Positions 1 to 8,144 of a stretch of DNA of 64,000 nt are shown one piece after another (positions within the stretch are counted from its first letter, which is position 1; each line of letters starts with the position of its first letter). A model generated the notes under the pieces. It was given only the letters and a program-made list of their open reading frames with translations. It was not told the origin of the DNA and searched no databases. The stretch lies in contig QKAW01000001.1 in assembly GCA_003247135.1 (NCBI GenBank), positions 1 through 64,000 of the forward strand, written 5' to 3'. The DNA comes from Spirochaetales bacterium (GTDB lineage Bacteria; Spirochaetota; Spirochaetia; DSM-2461). A program made the position numbers and the translations under genes.

Positions 1-125
1 GCAACAGAACCAAACATATATATTTGAAAAGGGTTTATCTCCTTAAGTGATTCAACAATTTGTGGTACATAACCTCTTAAATTACTCATATTAAAAGTGT
101 ATCCCATTTGCAATTTATTATCCAT
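1..125 (-). CDS. MNT-type nucleotidyltransferase antitoxin, 5' end only (second copy)
   Basis: Only the first ~41 codons lie in the window; the gene runs off the left edge. The start is the ATG at 125, with a TCCTCCT complement (SD AGGAGG) just upstream. The encoded N-terminus matches, residue for residue, the complete nucleotidyltransferase at 9662-10042, because the DNA is identical. The stop codon of the upstream recombinase (136-138) is embedded in this gene's Shine-Dalgarno, so the two are probably translationally coupled. The family acts as the antitoxin partner of HEPN toxins. Whether the unseen remainder is intact cannot be judged here. Confidence 0.75.
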   Translation of the reverse strand, partial: MDNKLQMGYTFNMSNLRGYVPQIVESLKEINPFQIYMFGSV

Positions 126-228
126 ACAATTCCTCCTACTCTGGGTATAGCTCATTTTCCCTGGGATGATAGGTTTTATGTAACTTCTTAAGACTTTTTA
201 TTACATCTTTTGTGTAACCTGCTGTTGT
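1..228. repeat. Left copy of long direct repeat
   Basis: Positions 1-144 are identical, base for base, to 9918-10061. Similarity then resumes at about 167-228 versus 10062-10124, with several mismatches, after a 22-bp gap (145-166) that lies between two CTGGG words. The repeat contains the 5' end of the nucleotidyltransferase gene and the last ~28 codons of the tyrosine recombinase. The left limit is unknown because the window begins inside the repeat. Confidence 0.9.
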
Positions 229-1044
229 TTCAATAGATTCATGTCCCAGTAATTCCTGTACATACCTAATATCAGCACCGTTTTGTAATAGATGTGTAGC
301 ACAGGAATGACGGATTGAGTGTGGTGTAAATCCTCTATTATCCAGGTCTGACAGTTTCAAATAGTGATTAAAAAGATGTCTTATTCTACTGGCTTTTAGT
401 CTCTCGTTATTTCTGTTAACAAATAAAGCTCTCTGATTAGTTTTAACTCCTTTTCTACCTCTAAATATCCACTGGTTTATATAATCTTCTGCGACTGTTC
501 CTAAAGGTACTATCCTGTCCTTATCTCCCTTACCAAGCCTTATAGTTATCTCTTTTAAACTGAAATCTATATCATCAATATCAAGGTTCTGGACTTCCCC
601 AATTCTAATACCAGTAATATACATTAATTCAAAGACGGCTCTGTCCCTAACACCAAAGCCAGTTTTAGTCTCTATTGAATCAAGGAAAGAAGAAATCTCT
701 TCCTCTGTAAAGACTGTTTTTACTCCTGACTTCTCTCTTATTACTATATCTGTTTTAAGTACCGGGTTTGAAAGTATAAGGTTTGATCTAGCTAAAACTT
801 TGTATACATCTGAAACAAGAGCATTAGCTGCTCTTTGGGTACTGGAAGCGTACTTTTTTAAAGAAAGGATATAATCTTCAATATCAGTAGAGTTTAGACT
901 CCTTAAATCAAAGTCATTGCTTTCAACATACTCCAGGAATCTTCTTAACTCCTGAAATTTCCTTGCGACAGTATTATCTTTTAGCCCTATACTTCTAAAG
1001 TAGGATGATAGTAAATCGTATAAAAGAGATGTTGTTATCTTCAC
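136..1044 (-). CDS. Tyrosine recombinase, XerC/XerD type (302 aa)
   Basis: DNA strand-exchange enzyme of the tyrosine recombinase family. The N-terminal SAM-like core-binding domain covers about residues 1-100 and the catalytic domain the rest. The catalytic set is visible: R147 (GIRIGE), K172 (GKGDKDR), H242 and R245 (HSIRH), H268 (LGHES) and the nucleophile Y277. The start is a GTG at 1044 that overlaps the stop of the upstream recombinase (GTGA), with GGGAG ahead of it. It is the penultimate gene of a leftward operon and its TAG lies inside the ribosome site of the nucleotidyltransferase gene. A truncated relic of its 3' end exists at 10059-10124. It probably integrates or resolves the island together with its partner. 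Confidence 0.93.
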   Translation of the reverse strand: MKITTSLLYDLLSSYFRSIGLKDNTVARKFQELRRFLEYVESNDFDLRSLNSTDIEDYILSLKKYASSTQRAANALVSDVYKVLARSNLILSNPVLKTDIVIREKSGVKTVFTEEEISSFLDSIETKTGFGVRDRAVFELMYITGIRIGEVQNLDIDDIDFSLKEITIRLGKGDKDRIVPLGTVAEDYINQWIFRGRKGVKTNQRALFVNRNNERLKASRIRHLFNHYLKLSDLDNRGFTPHSIRHSCATHLLQNGADIRYVQELLGHESIETTAGYTKDVIKSLKKLHKTYHPRENELYPE

Positions 1045-1922
1045 TGGTTTATCTCCCTTGGATGATGATGGGTTATAACTTCTTTTAAATCTTCTTTTAG
1101 AACTCTGGTATATTTTTCCGTAGATAATATGGATTCATGTCCCAAGAAAGCCTGTACCTCCCTTATCCCGGCACCGGCTCTTAACATAGAAGTAGCTGCA
1201 CTATGTCTGAAGCTGTGACTTGTAAGTACCTTAAAGCCGTGTTTCTTACACTCCTGTTTTAGTCTCCTGTTAATAAATGCTCTTAGGGTTGTTTTCTCTC
1301 CTTTTGGAAATACGTACTCTTCATTATATCTCCCGGAAATATCAAGGTAGTTATCTATAGCTCTTATACTGGCAGATGTTGCAGGAACAACTCTTCTAAT
1401 TCCACCTTTCTTAACTTCAGTTATAGTAATAGTTCCATCAAGATAGTTAACATCTTTAACTTTTAATATATCTGCTTCACTTATTCTTATAGCACTACCG
1501 TAAAGTAGTTCAATTAAGGCTATTAGCATAAAGTCGTTTGCTGTTCTCTGGGGAAGATTGTTTAACAGGTTTTCCATCTCTTCTAAAGTTAGTATGTTCT
1601 TTGGAAGGGTTTTACTCTGTTTTAAACCATTTAGCTCTTTTAAAGGATTTAGGAAGATATGTTCTTTCTTTTCAAGGTATGCATAGAAGCTTCTAAGCTT
1701 ATTTATCTTGTTGTTTATTGTTGCGTGGCAGAGTTCTTTATCAAGAAGGGAACTTCTGTAATCTTCAACCTGTTTGGTTGTTACTTTAAGCATATCTATA
1801 TCAAGATCATTTAGGTAATTAAGAAAAGCTTTTACTTCAGGGATAAAATCTTCATGACTTCTAATGCCTTTAAGTTCAAGATATAGGCTGAAACCTTGTA
1901 ATAATGGTAGCTCTTTACTCAT
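1041..1922 (-). CDS. Tyrosine recombinase, XerC/XerD type (293 aa), partner of the adjacent recombinase
   Basis: Second tyrosine recombinase in tandem, overlapping the next gene by 4 bp, so the two are probably made together. Catalytic residues seen are R146 (SAIRISE), a lysine in the KKGG turn (171/172), H236 and R239 (HSFRH), H262 (LGHES) and Y271. The N-terminal SAM-like domain is intact and length is normal. It is clearly diverged from its neighbour, so the pair is not a recent duplication. Paired recombinases of this kind act as heterotetramers (XerC/XerD) or as transposon integrases; the role in island mobility is inferred. Confidence 0.92.
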   Translation of the reverse strand: MSKELPLLQGFSLYLELKGIRSHEDFIPEVKAFLNYLNDLDIDMLKVTTKQVEDYRSSLLDKELCHATINNKINKLRSFYAYLEKKEHIFLNPLKELNGLKQSKTLPKNILTLEEMENLLNNLPQRTANDFMLIALIELLYGSAIRISEADILKVKDVNYLDGTITITEVKKGGIRRVVPATSASIRAIDNYLDISGRYNEEYVFPKGEKTTLRAFINRRLKQECKKHGFKVLTSHSFRHSAATSMLRAGAGIREVQAFLGHESILSTEKYTRVLKEDLKEVITHHHPREINQ

Positions 1923-1958
1923 AATTCTTTTTTTGCCTCTCTCTCCCGGAAATCACTG

Positions 1959-2060
1959 CCCCGGTATCAAAAACACCCTTCTAAGTACCCTGTAGCCTAC
2001 TTAGAACCCCTAAAACCGGGGCATGCCCCGGTTGTGACCCGCTATGCCCCGGTGACCCGG
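1959..2060. repeat. GC-rich palindrome cluster between primase and recombinase genes
   Basis: A strikingly GC-rich patch in AT-rich DNA. The word TGCCCCGGT occurs three times (about 1958, 2025, 2045), the second and third followed by GTGACCCG or GACCCG. Positions 2014-2033 form a perfect 20-bp palindrome centred on GCATGC. Positions 1981-1987 (CTAAGTA) and 1998-2004 (TACTTAG) form a 7-bp inverted repeat with a 10-bp centre. The third word lies in the last codons of the primase gene. Plausible roles are a recombination site for the two recombinases, an origin with iterons, or a transcription terminator. The sequence alone does not choose among them. Confidence 0.6.
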
Positions 2061-4726
2061 TTTGCTTGTGGAAAACTCGATTTTGTGGATAACTTTTCCA
2101 CTATTATCCTCTCCATCTCCTCTACTTCGGGGATTACTGCTGAATCAACAAGATCAAGACTCTCATCTTTATGCAGTTTATAGGTGCTTTTCTTTCCATT
2201 ATTACCAGCTACTCTCTTTATATACTCGTAATCTACAAGGGTTTTTATATTACGCTTAACAACCATTTGAGAATTCCCTGTCCTCTCTCTAATATCCCTT
2301 TGGGTAAAAACTACATCCTCAGGTTCTACACCCTGGATATCAGACTCTTTCTTTGCTATGCCCCTAATATCTTCATAGAGGGTTAATGCTCCTTTGGGAA
2401 GATTAATAAGAGTTGCGGAGAGTATTCCCCTCATGATATTTGAAGCTATTTTATAGTCCTCTATATCACATTCGATATACTCTACTTTCTCATTATCTAT
2501 AACTTCAGCCTTAGGCTGTTTCTGATACTGACGAAGAAAACAGACAGCAGAAATAAGGTCTATAAATCTCTCGTGGTCTCGTCTGGTCCTCATTAAAGAG
2601 TCCGGGAATGTTAAATGTTCTACAAAATCATTAACTATAAGGTAGTTCTTTAACATTCTCTGTGCTGATTTATGCTTTCTTATTATCTCGGGAATATCCT
2701 TTGATTTGCTTTTATACCGTTTAAGGGAATACTTCTCTCTCTGTTTCTGGTGGATCCTTCTGGTTTGTTCCACTGACTCATCGGTATTAATTACAAAGAC
2801 CCTGGAGGCATTCTCAGGGTTAATATCTGTTTGAGTCGAACTCATGACTGTGGAAACGACTACGTCCTTTCTCACAGTTTTAGTAGTCATTTTACCGGTT
2901 TTTTCATCCTTGGTTGTAACCATTCGGCTTAACTCTTTACTGGATAGCATCTCACGTATCTGATGGTCGATAATATCAGAATGAACAGCTTCACCCATTA
3001 CCATAAACTTATGAAGTAATGCTTCATCTGGTAAGTAGTTTAATGCCTGATCAGATAGAGAAGTGAAAGAGATTACATCTTCTTCAGGGATTAATCTTTT
3101 TACCGTATCTATTAAATAGCTCTTTCCGGAAGCAGATTCACTTATTACTGTAACACTTATAGGGTCATCAAGTAATCTGGATGATGCAGCTAAGTATATA
3201 AGCTGTTTATTTAGAGATTCACCTACATAACCAAGGGTCTCTGTGTCTTCTATAATCTGGTTAAACATGTTTGGGTTTTTAAGGAATGATAATCCAAGCT
3301 CTTTATCTTCTGCAGAAAGGATTACTTCTCTCTCTTCATCCTCTGATAGAGATTTGTCTCTTAGACTTTCCAAGTATTCTATAATCTGAACGATTTCTTT
3401 ATCTACCTGAACTGAAGATATATCCAGGGTTGTAGAAAGTCTCTCAGTAAATCCGGTTCTACTTCTGGCCGAGTATAAATCTACATTATCAAGGTAGTTT
3501 TTACCTTCTTTCTCGGCTTTTATATTTACCCTTAAGTTGGAGACAAAAACTTCTTTTACTCCGGCCACTCTGTAGAGAGTATCTTTAAAGGTAAAAGTAT
3601 ACTTTCCGTCCTTATGTTCTACTTCAAATGGTTTCTTCTCTTTCTCTATAAAGATAGTTGCCTTTAGAAGACTTCTTATTTCTTCCTCTCTACCACCATT
3701 TAGCAGATACTCGTTCCAGTCTTTACTATTTGGAGGGAAGATCTCTTTAACCTGGTATCCTTGGTTTAATAGCTTTTCCTTTAGTTTTTCTGAACCGGTA
3801 ATACCTGCGTCATCATTATCGAAGGCTATAATAACTTTTTTTACCAAATTATTTTTTAAAACTTCATTATGATAGTCAGAGAAACCATTTACTCCATAAC
3901 AGGGGATTATATTATCTATTCCAAGCTTTTTTAAAGATATTCCATCTAATACTGATTCTGTTAAAATAAGTTCATCAGAGTATATTTTAACAGCTTTAGC
4001 ATTTAATAGTCCTTTATGGTCTCCCTTTAGATACTTATGGGGGATTGTTGACCTGTTATCTATAGCTCTTCCGTAAAAACCTACCACATCTGTTAATTCG
4101 TTTGTTAATGGAATAGTAATATAACCCTTAAAGACTTCATCTCCTTTCTCATTGAGAATTCCAAAGAATTTTAGCTGTTCGATCTGTTCTGCTGACAGAA
4201 TCTCTTTTAACGAACCACTGCAATAACCTATCTTATAGTGGTTTATAATAGCTACATCCTGTAATCCTCTCTTGTTAAGATAGTTTAAAGCTCTATTATT
4301 CCCCTGGAGTTCCTTACAATAGTAATCTCTAACTTTTTGAAGAATATTATCTTTAAAAGTTCCTTCTAATACCGGTTTTTCTTTTACTGTATTTTCAGGG
4401 ATTTCTAAATCTGCCTGTTTTAGATAATTACAAGCCTCTTTAAAATCAAGACCTTTCATCTTCATTACAAGATTAAATACATCCCCGGATTCACCACAGC
4501 CAAAGCAATTGTAAAGTCCTTTAGTTCTATCTACAGAAAGAGATGGGGTTTTATCATCATGCCAGGGGCAACAGCCCATATAGTTAGAGCCTTTCTTCTC
4601 CAGTTTTACTCCAAAATCATTGAATAATGAAACTATATTTACGGTGTTTTTTATATTATCTTTCTCGAACTCTTCAAGGAAGCTACCAACTTTAAGAGTT
4701 GTTCCATTGAGTTTACTTTTAGTCAT
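2042..4726 (-). CDS. CHC2 zinc-finger/TOPRIM primase fused to an ATPase domain (894 aa)
   Basis: Plasmid- or ICE-type primase with its own ATPase. A CHC2-type zinc finger is near the N-terminus: C53, H56, C74, C77 (CPWH and CFGC). A TOPRIM domain follows at about residues 240-320 (ILTESVLDG and IIAFDNDDAG, the acidic metal-binding residues). A P-loop-like element SESASGKS appears at about residue 530, and the C-terminal part is basic and resembles a winged helix (RDIRERTGNSQMVVKRNIKTL). It likely primes replication of the island. Its ATG overlaps the parA gene by 8 bp, so it sits inside the leftward maintenance operon. The P-loop is non-standard (no glycine at the usual first position), so helicase activity is uncertain. 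Confidence 0.85.
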   Translation of the reverse strand: MTKSKLNGTTLKVGSFLEEFEKDNIKNTVNIVSLFNDFGVKLEKKGSNYMGCCPWHDDKTPSLSVDRTKGLYNCFGCGESGDVFNLVMKMKGLDFKEACNYLKQADLEIPENTVKEKPVLEGTFKDNILQKVRDYYCKELQGNNRALNYLNKRGLQDVAIINHYKIGYCSGSLKEILSAEQIEQLKFFGILNEKGDEVFKGYITIPLTNELTDVVGFYGRAIDNRSTIPHKYLKGDHKGLLNAKAVKIYSDELILTESVLDGISLKKLGIDNIIPCYGVNGFSDYHNEVLKNNLVKKVIIAFDNDDAGITGSEKLKEKLLNQGYQVKEIFPPNSKDWNEYLLNGGREEEIRSLLKATIFIEKEKKPFEVEHKDGKYTFTFKDTLYRVAGVKEVFVSNLRVNIKAEKEGKNYLDNVDLYSARSRTGFTERLSTTLDISSVQVDKEIVQIIEYLESLRDKSLSEDEEREVILSAEDKELGLSFLKNPNMFNQIIEDTETLGYVGESLNKQLIYLAASSRLLDDPISVTVISESASGKSYLIDTVKRLIPEEDVISFTSLSDQALNYLPDEALLHKFMVMGEAVHSDIIDHQIREMLSSKELSRMVTTKDEKTGKMTTKTVRKDVVVSTVMSSTQTDINPENASRVFVINTDESVEQTRRIHQKQREKYSLKRYKSKSKDIPEIIRKHKSAQRMLKNYLIVNDFVEHLTFPDSLMRTRRDHERFIDLISAVCFLRQYQKQPKAEVIDNEKVEYIECDIEDYKIASNIMRGILSATLINLPKGALTLYEDIRGIAKKESDIQGVEPEDVVFTQRDIRERTGNSQMVVKRNIKTLVDYEYIKRVAGNNGKKSTYKLHKDESLDLVDSAVIPEVEEMERIIVEKLSTKSSFPQANRVTGA

Positions 4727-5480
4727 TATGAGCCTCTAATCTTTTAAGTAGCTCTTCTCCTATCTTTATTGCTTCCTCTTTTAGTTTATGATCTTCATCA
4801 AGTTCAATTAATCCTATCCTACTTGCTATTACTTCCTCTATTTTTATACTTCTTGAGAGATAGGCATTAAAGACTCGTTTTCCAAAGGATTTAATTATCT
4901 CTTCTATTATCTCTTTAATAATTGTAGGTCTCTCATCTACACAGATCAAAACAACTCCAAGGATTTTTAGGTCTGGATTCAGCTGTTTTCTGGCTTTATC
5001 TATAGTTGCCATAATGTCATTAGAACCATGCATACCATAAATACTTGGAGTTAGTGGGATCATTATATAATCTGCTATTGATAAAGCATTTATTGTTAGT
5101 ACTCCAAACCCGGGAGGTATATCTATAAAGATGTAATCGAACTGGTTAAACCCTTCTTTTCTAAAGAAGCTTTTAAACCTGGTATATGCATCGTATTCGC
5201 TGGTTAGTCTATCAGCAAAAGCAGAAAGTCTTTTGTCAGCTGAGAGCAGAGAGAGGTTATCTCTAACCTTGGTTATGTGAAGGATATCATCTTCTAGGGC
5301 ATCATATAGACCACATCCGACATTTTCAATTAGACTTTTTGTTAAGTTTCCCTGTGGGTCAGAGTCTACAAGTAGAACATTTTTACCCTTAGAAGCAAGG
5401 TAGAACCCTGTTTCTCTTTCTGTTGTGGTTTTACCAATACCACCTTTTTGGTTAATACATAGGATTATAGAAGGTCTCAT
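4719..5480 (-). CDS. parA: ParA-family partition ATPase (253 aa)
   Basis: Deviant Walker A ATPase: KGGIGKTT at residues 12-19 preceded by INQ, followed by VDSDPQGN (Walker A' and switch region) and FIDIPPGFGVL as Walker B. This is the signature of ParA/Soj-type partition proteins that segregate low-copy plasmids and integrative elements on the nucleoid. The start is the ATG at 5480, with a GGAGG six bases upstream. Length is typical of the short type Ib/Soj class. No ParB gene is apparent; the small protein encoded just upstream may be its DNA-binding partner, which is inference from position only. Confidence 0.9.
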   Translation of the reverse strand: MRPSIILCINQKGGIGKTTTERETGFYLASKGKNVLLVDSDPQGNLTKSLIENVGCGLYDALEDDILHITKVRDNLSLLSADKRLSAFADRLTSEYDAYTRFKSFFRKEGFNQFDYIFIDIPPGFGVLTINALSIADYIMIPLTPSIYGMHGSNDIMATIDKARKQLNPDLKILGVVLICVDERPTIIKEIIEEIIKSFGKRVFNAYLSRSIKIEEVIASRIGLIELDEDHKLKEEAIKIGEELLKRLEAHND

Positions 5481-5761
5481 TGAATACCTCCTAAACCAGA
5501 CTTAAACTTCTTAGAATGCTCTTTTTTAGCAAAATAGGTTGTTTGTAATAGTTTTGAATAGGCTGTTCTGAAGTTGGTAAGATTTACAATTGAGTCCCCA
5601 CGTAGGTATTCGTCTCTTAAATCGTAAATATCTTTTCCCTGAAATGATAACTGGCAAACTGTTTTACTGCCAACTTGTAGAGTTTCTACTCCTTCTAATG
5701 TACATCCATTAATTAGGTAGTAGCAGGATTCGTATAGATCGCTGGTAGATACTATATTCAT
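5477..5761 (-). CDS. Small DUF5659-like protein (94 aa)
   Basis: First gene of the leftward operon. The ATG at 5761 is chosen because GGAG precedes it; a longer reading to 5806 has no ribosome site. The sequence begins TSDLYESCYYLINGCTLEGVE, followed by an aromatic/basic C-terminal half (FRTAYSKLLQTTYF). This resembles DUF5659-type proteins found next to plasmid replication and partition genes, a match made from memory of the pattern. It overlaps parA by 4 bp. A ParB-like or accessory replication role is plausible but unproven. Confidence 0.6.
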   Translation of the reverse strand: MNIVSTSDLYESCYYLINGCTLEGVETLQVGSKTVCQLSFQGKDIYDLRDEYLRGDSIVNLTNFRTAYSKLLQTTYFAKKEHSKKFKSGLGGIQ

Positions 5762-5952
5762 GTTTTCTCCTTTCGAGGAGATCCATCTTTGACAATAAGG
5801 CTTCAAGTATAGTAAAATATTGTCATGTCATAGAGGTTCTTCCTCTTTGTAATTTTGAGCTTTGATTTTCTGTCCAGGTCGCCAAACTTAGAGCAGATTT
5901 TCAAGGCTTTTTTTATGCCCAAATGGGCTGTTTTTTCATCATTATTGAGCAA

Positions 5953-5998
5953 AATAACCTAAATTTAAGTTATTTTTTATTTACTCAAAAAATAACTT
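5953..5998. promoter_or_regulatory. Inverted repeats in the 5' leader of the partition operon
   Basis: Positions 5967-5978 (AAGTTATTTTTT) and 5987-5998 (its exact complement) form a 12-bp stem with an 8-nt centre. A further AATAAC half-site at 5953-5958 faces GTTATT at 5969-5974. The repeats lie between divergent genes, just downstream of the predicted leftward transcription start. They could be a repressor operator with three half-sites or an RNA hairpin at the very 5' end of the operon transcript. Confidence 0.55.
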
Positions 5999-6005
5999 CA
6001 TTTTA

Positions 6006-6034
6006 ATTATGTGTATATCAATCACATATGTCAA
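6006..6034 (-). promoter_or_regulatory. Strong leftward promoter of the partition/replication operon with internal operator
   Basis: Read on the minus strand there is TTGACA (6034-6029), a 17-bp spacer and CATAAT (6011-6006), close to the sigma-70 consensus. Inside the spacer is the inverted repeat TATGTG-N9-CACATA (6008-6013 and 6023-6028), placed to block RNA polymerase. The Xre repressor gene starts 33 bp away in the opposite direction, so it is the obvious candidate ligand. The binding itself is inferred. Confidence 0.7.
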
Positions 6035-6066
6035 GACAATTTTTGGTAAAAAAGATAGAATAAATT

Positions 6067-6447
6067 ATGCCAAAAGCAATTAATAAAGATATTGTAGATA
6101 TTAACTTACTAGATGATAAAACTATAGGTGAAAGAATTTCTGAAACAAGAAAATCAAGAGGACTAACTCAACAAGAATTAGCAGAGAAAATAGGTATAAC
6201 AAGAGACCTCTTGTGTAGCTATGAAATAGGAAGAGCGAGAATATTCGGTGAAATGATTTCTAAAATTGCACTTATTCTGGAAGTATCCGCTGATAAATTA
6301 TTAGGAATAGAAGACTTTAAAGAATCAAATGAAAAAATAGGACTCAGATACACAAAAAGAATAAAAGAAATTGAATCTCTTCCAGAATATAAAAGAAGAT
6401 TAGTTTTAAAGGCTTTAGACGACTCAATAAAAGCAAATAAGAACTAA
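6067..6447 (+). CDS. Xre/cI-type helix-turn-helix repressor (126 aa)
   Basis: The HTH_3 domain spans about residues 18-78: IGERISETRKSRGLTQQELAEKIG, then ITRDLLCSYEIGRA as turn and recognition helix. A charged C-terminal tail (KRIKEIESLPEYKRR) may dimerise. It is the first of three rightward genes, divergent from the partition operon, and sits beside the operator-bearing leftward promoter. Such regulators control lysogeny-like or copy-number decisions in integrative elements. No strong Shine-Dalgarno is visible before the ATG. The next gene follows 27 bp downstream. Confidence 0.88.
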   Translation: MPKAINKDIVDINLLDDKTIGERISETRKSRGLTQQELAEKIGITRDLLCSYEIGRARIFGEMISKIALILEVSADKLLGIEDFKESNEKIGLRYTKRIKEIESLPEYKRRLVLKALDDSIKANKN

Positions 6448-6474
6448 ATATATAAAAAAGAATAAAGGTAAAAA

Positions 6475-7374
6475 ATGGCAAGACAAGAGATATTTTATGT
6501 TGGAAGAGTAGTAAAAACAGGGTTTAAGCAAGAAGATTTAATATCGGCTCTATTAACATCAAAACCAGTTATATTAAATGATTTAGTTTGGACTATAGTT
6601 AATTCCACACTACTCATTGATGAAAACAGGAATAAACCATACATATACGGCAAGCTAAGTAAATCAAAAAAGTTGGGTTCAGTCACAGTCCTAACAAATG
6701 AATTAAATAAAGAAATAGAAAAAGAAGAACCATATTTAATTGATGCTTCCAGTGAATTTGTATATATCCCTGGATTCTCAGGAATTATTTTTAGATTAAA
6801 CCCTGGAAAAATAGAACCAAAGCAATTTATTAAATGGTTTAACAAAATTGTAGAGGACACACTAGGAATTATATTTGTTGAATGTAGTATAAAGCTTATT
6901 GATGATTTACGTGATTTTTACCAAAAAATAATTAAATTGGATAAAATTACAACATTACAAAGCAAGGTAAATCCTCCTAACCCATTATTTGGAAAATTCT
7001 GGGAACCATTGAAAAATTATCTTATAGGTAGAAATGCTGATGAAGTTGTATTTAAAGAAGTATCAAAAAGTGGTGAACTATTTACAAGAATAAAAGAGAT
7101 TCTAGAATTATTAATGAATGGAACAAAAGAAGAAATTGAAGATTATATAAATAGTAATGATATTTCTCTTGTTGATACTTCAATACTTATGTCTTTAGAT
7201 GGATATGGAGATGGTAATATTATTGGTAAAGAAAATAATAAGATGACTAAAATTAAACTGCATGAGAAAACACTTAATTTTAGTATCCCAAAAGATCATT
7301 CAATAGAAGATATTTATGAAAAAGCAGTTACTATATTTTCTAGGATAAATAATGAAAGATATATGGAACATTAA
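6475..7374 (+). CDS. Uncharacterised soluble protein (299 aa), possible RexA-like component
   Basis: I do not recognise a firm family. The protein is soluble, mixed alpha/beta, with a central stretch KVNPPNPLFGKFWEPLKNYL and a C-terminal part with DGYGDGNIIG. AAAGG precedes the ATG. Its size (lambda RexA is 279 aa), its place directly after a Xre repressor, and the overlapping downstream gene for a four-helix membrane protein recall the cI-rexA-rexB order of lambda, where RexA senses phage replication and RexB is the membrane effector. DUF4747-like phage proteins are an alternative. The assignment is by architecture, not by convincing sequence identity. Confidence 0.45.
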   Translation: MARQEIFYVGRVVKTGFKQEDLISALLTSKPVILNDLVWTIVNSTLLIDENRNKPYIYGKLSKSKKLGSVTVLTNELNKEIEKEEPYLIDASSEFVYIPGFSGIIFRLNPGKIEPKQFIKWFNKIVEDTLGIIFVECSIKLIDDLRDFYQKIIKLDKITTLQSKVNPPNPLFGKFWEPLKNYLIGRNADEVVFKEVSKSGELFTRIKEILELLMNGTKEEIEDYINSNDISLVDTSILMSLDGYGDGNIIGKENNKMTKIKLHEKTLNFSIPKDHSIEDIYEKAVTIFSRINNERYMEH

Positions 7375-7834
7375 AATAATATTCATTATAAGGACAATAT
7401 TTATTTCACCAGAATTTATATTTTTCTTGATAATGATGGTTATAAATATTTTAAAGATAGATTTTTTCTCTACATTGGGTATATTTTTATTTAAGAATGA
7501 TAATATTATTACAACACTCTCATTAGGCTTTCCTGCTGTTCTTTTAGTTTATGCGGGGAGGTTGAACAAAAATATTCTTCAGCCAGAGGACAATAATAAA
7601 GTCTTATTAAATTGGCCAGAATATTCAAATTATAAAATTACATCATATATAGGATTATTTTTTACAATATTACCTATACTCCCAATATTTATGTGTTGGA
7701 TATATAAAGATGTATATAAAGAATATGATGTTGGATTCTATTACACTGTTTTAGTTGGAATGAGTCTAATATCAACAGCATCACTATATTTAGCTCATTT
7801 AAATGTTAAGGAATATTTAGATAAATATAAATAA
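7352..7834 (+). CDS. Small membrane protein with about four TM helices (160 aa), possible RexB-like effector
   Basis: Hydrophobic segments lie at about residues 8-36, 50-68, 98-117 and 126-147, joined by a polar loop (residues 69-95, rich in N, E and K). Length is near RexB (144 aa, four TM helices). The gene starts inside the end of the upstream gene (23-bp overlap), which points to co-translation and a joint function. There is no signal peptidase site. Alone it would be called a hypothetical membrane protein; the effector role is inference from the gene pair. Confidence 0.5.
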   Translation: MKDIWNIKIIFIIRTIFISPEFIFFLIMMVINILKIDFFSTLGIFLFKNDNIITTLSLGFPAVLLVYAGRLNKNILQPEDNNKVLLNWPEYSNYKITSYIGLFFTILPILPIFMCWIYKDVYKEYDVGFYYTVLVGMSLISTASLYLAHLNVKEYLDKYK

Positions 7835-8070
7835 CCCCCAGGTAATCCCCTTTGGGGAAGAACAGAACACGGGTTATCGTCAGTGAACTTCGTCAACGGT
7901 TCGTTACGCTTCGCTTCACCCGATAACCAGTATTCTGTTCACCTGGTCTAGTGCAAACCTAAGCCTAAAAACAGCCATTAAGGGCAACAGATAGGCAAAC
8001 CTGCTATTGTAACCCAAACAGCGTAAAAACCGTCCTCGTTCCTCGAACTCCCCTTTTTACTTGGGGTTAT
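7831..8070. repeat. Long imperfect palindrome, attC-like, in a gene-free stretch
   Basis: The 380-bp gap at 7835-8215 has no gene but much structure. Nested complementary arms are: CCAGGT 7838-7843 with 7941-7946, GAACAGAA 7860-7867 with 7933-7940, GGTTATCG 7872-7879 with 7921-7928, GTGAA 7883-7887 with 7915-7919, and CGT-AACG 7891-7898 with CGTT-ACG 7902-7908. Together they make one bulged stem of about 109 bp. An outer pair, ATAACCCC (7831-7838) and GGGGTTAT (8063-8070), closes a larger 240-bp unit. Bulged long palindromes of this size are what integron attC sites look like, but the canonical GTTRRRY box is not evident and no IntI is seen. Confidence 0.6.
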
Positions 8071-8144
8071 TTGATTCCGGTTATGTCTATAAATATTAAA
8101 AGCCACCCCGAAGAGTGACTTTAAATAATTCTTAGCCTGAAAAT

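Noticed and set aside
2062-2386. Rightward readings over the primase 3' end
   Set aside because: Antisense shadows of a well-supported gene, with no ribosome site or family resemblance.
7831-8070. Calling the palindrome a bona fide integron attC site
   Set aside because: The terminal boxes do not fit the GTTRRRY consensus and no integron integrase is visible, so it is reported only as attC-like.
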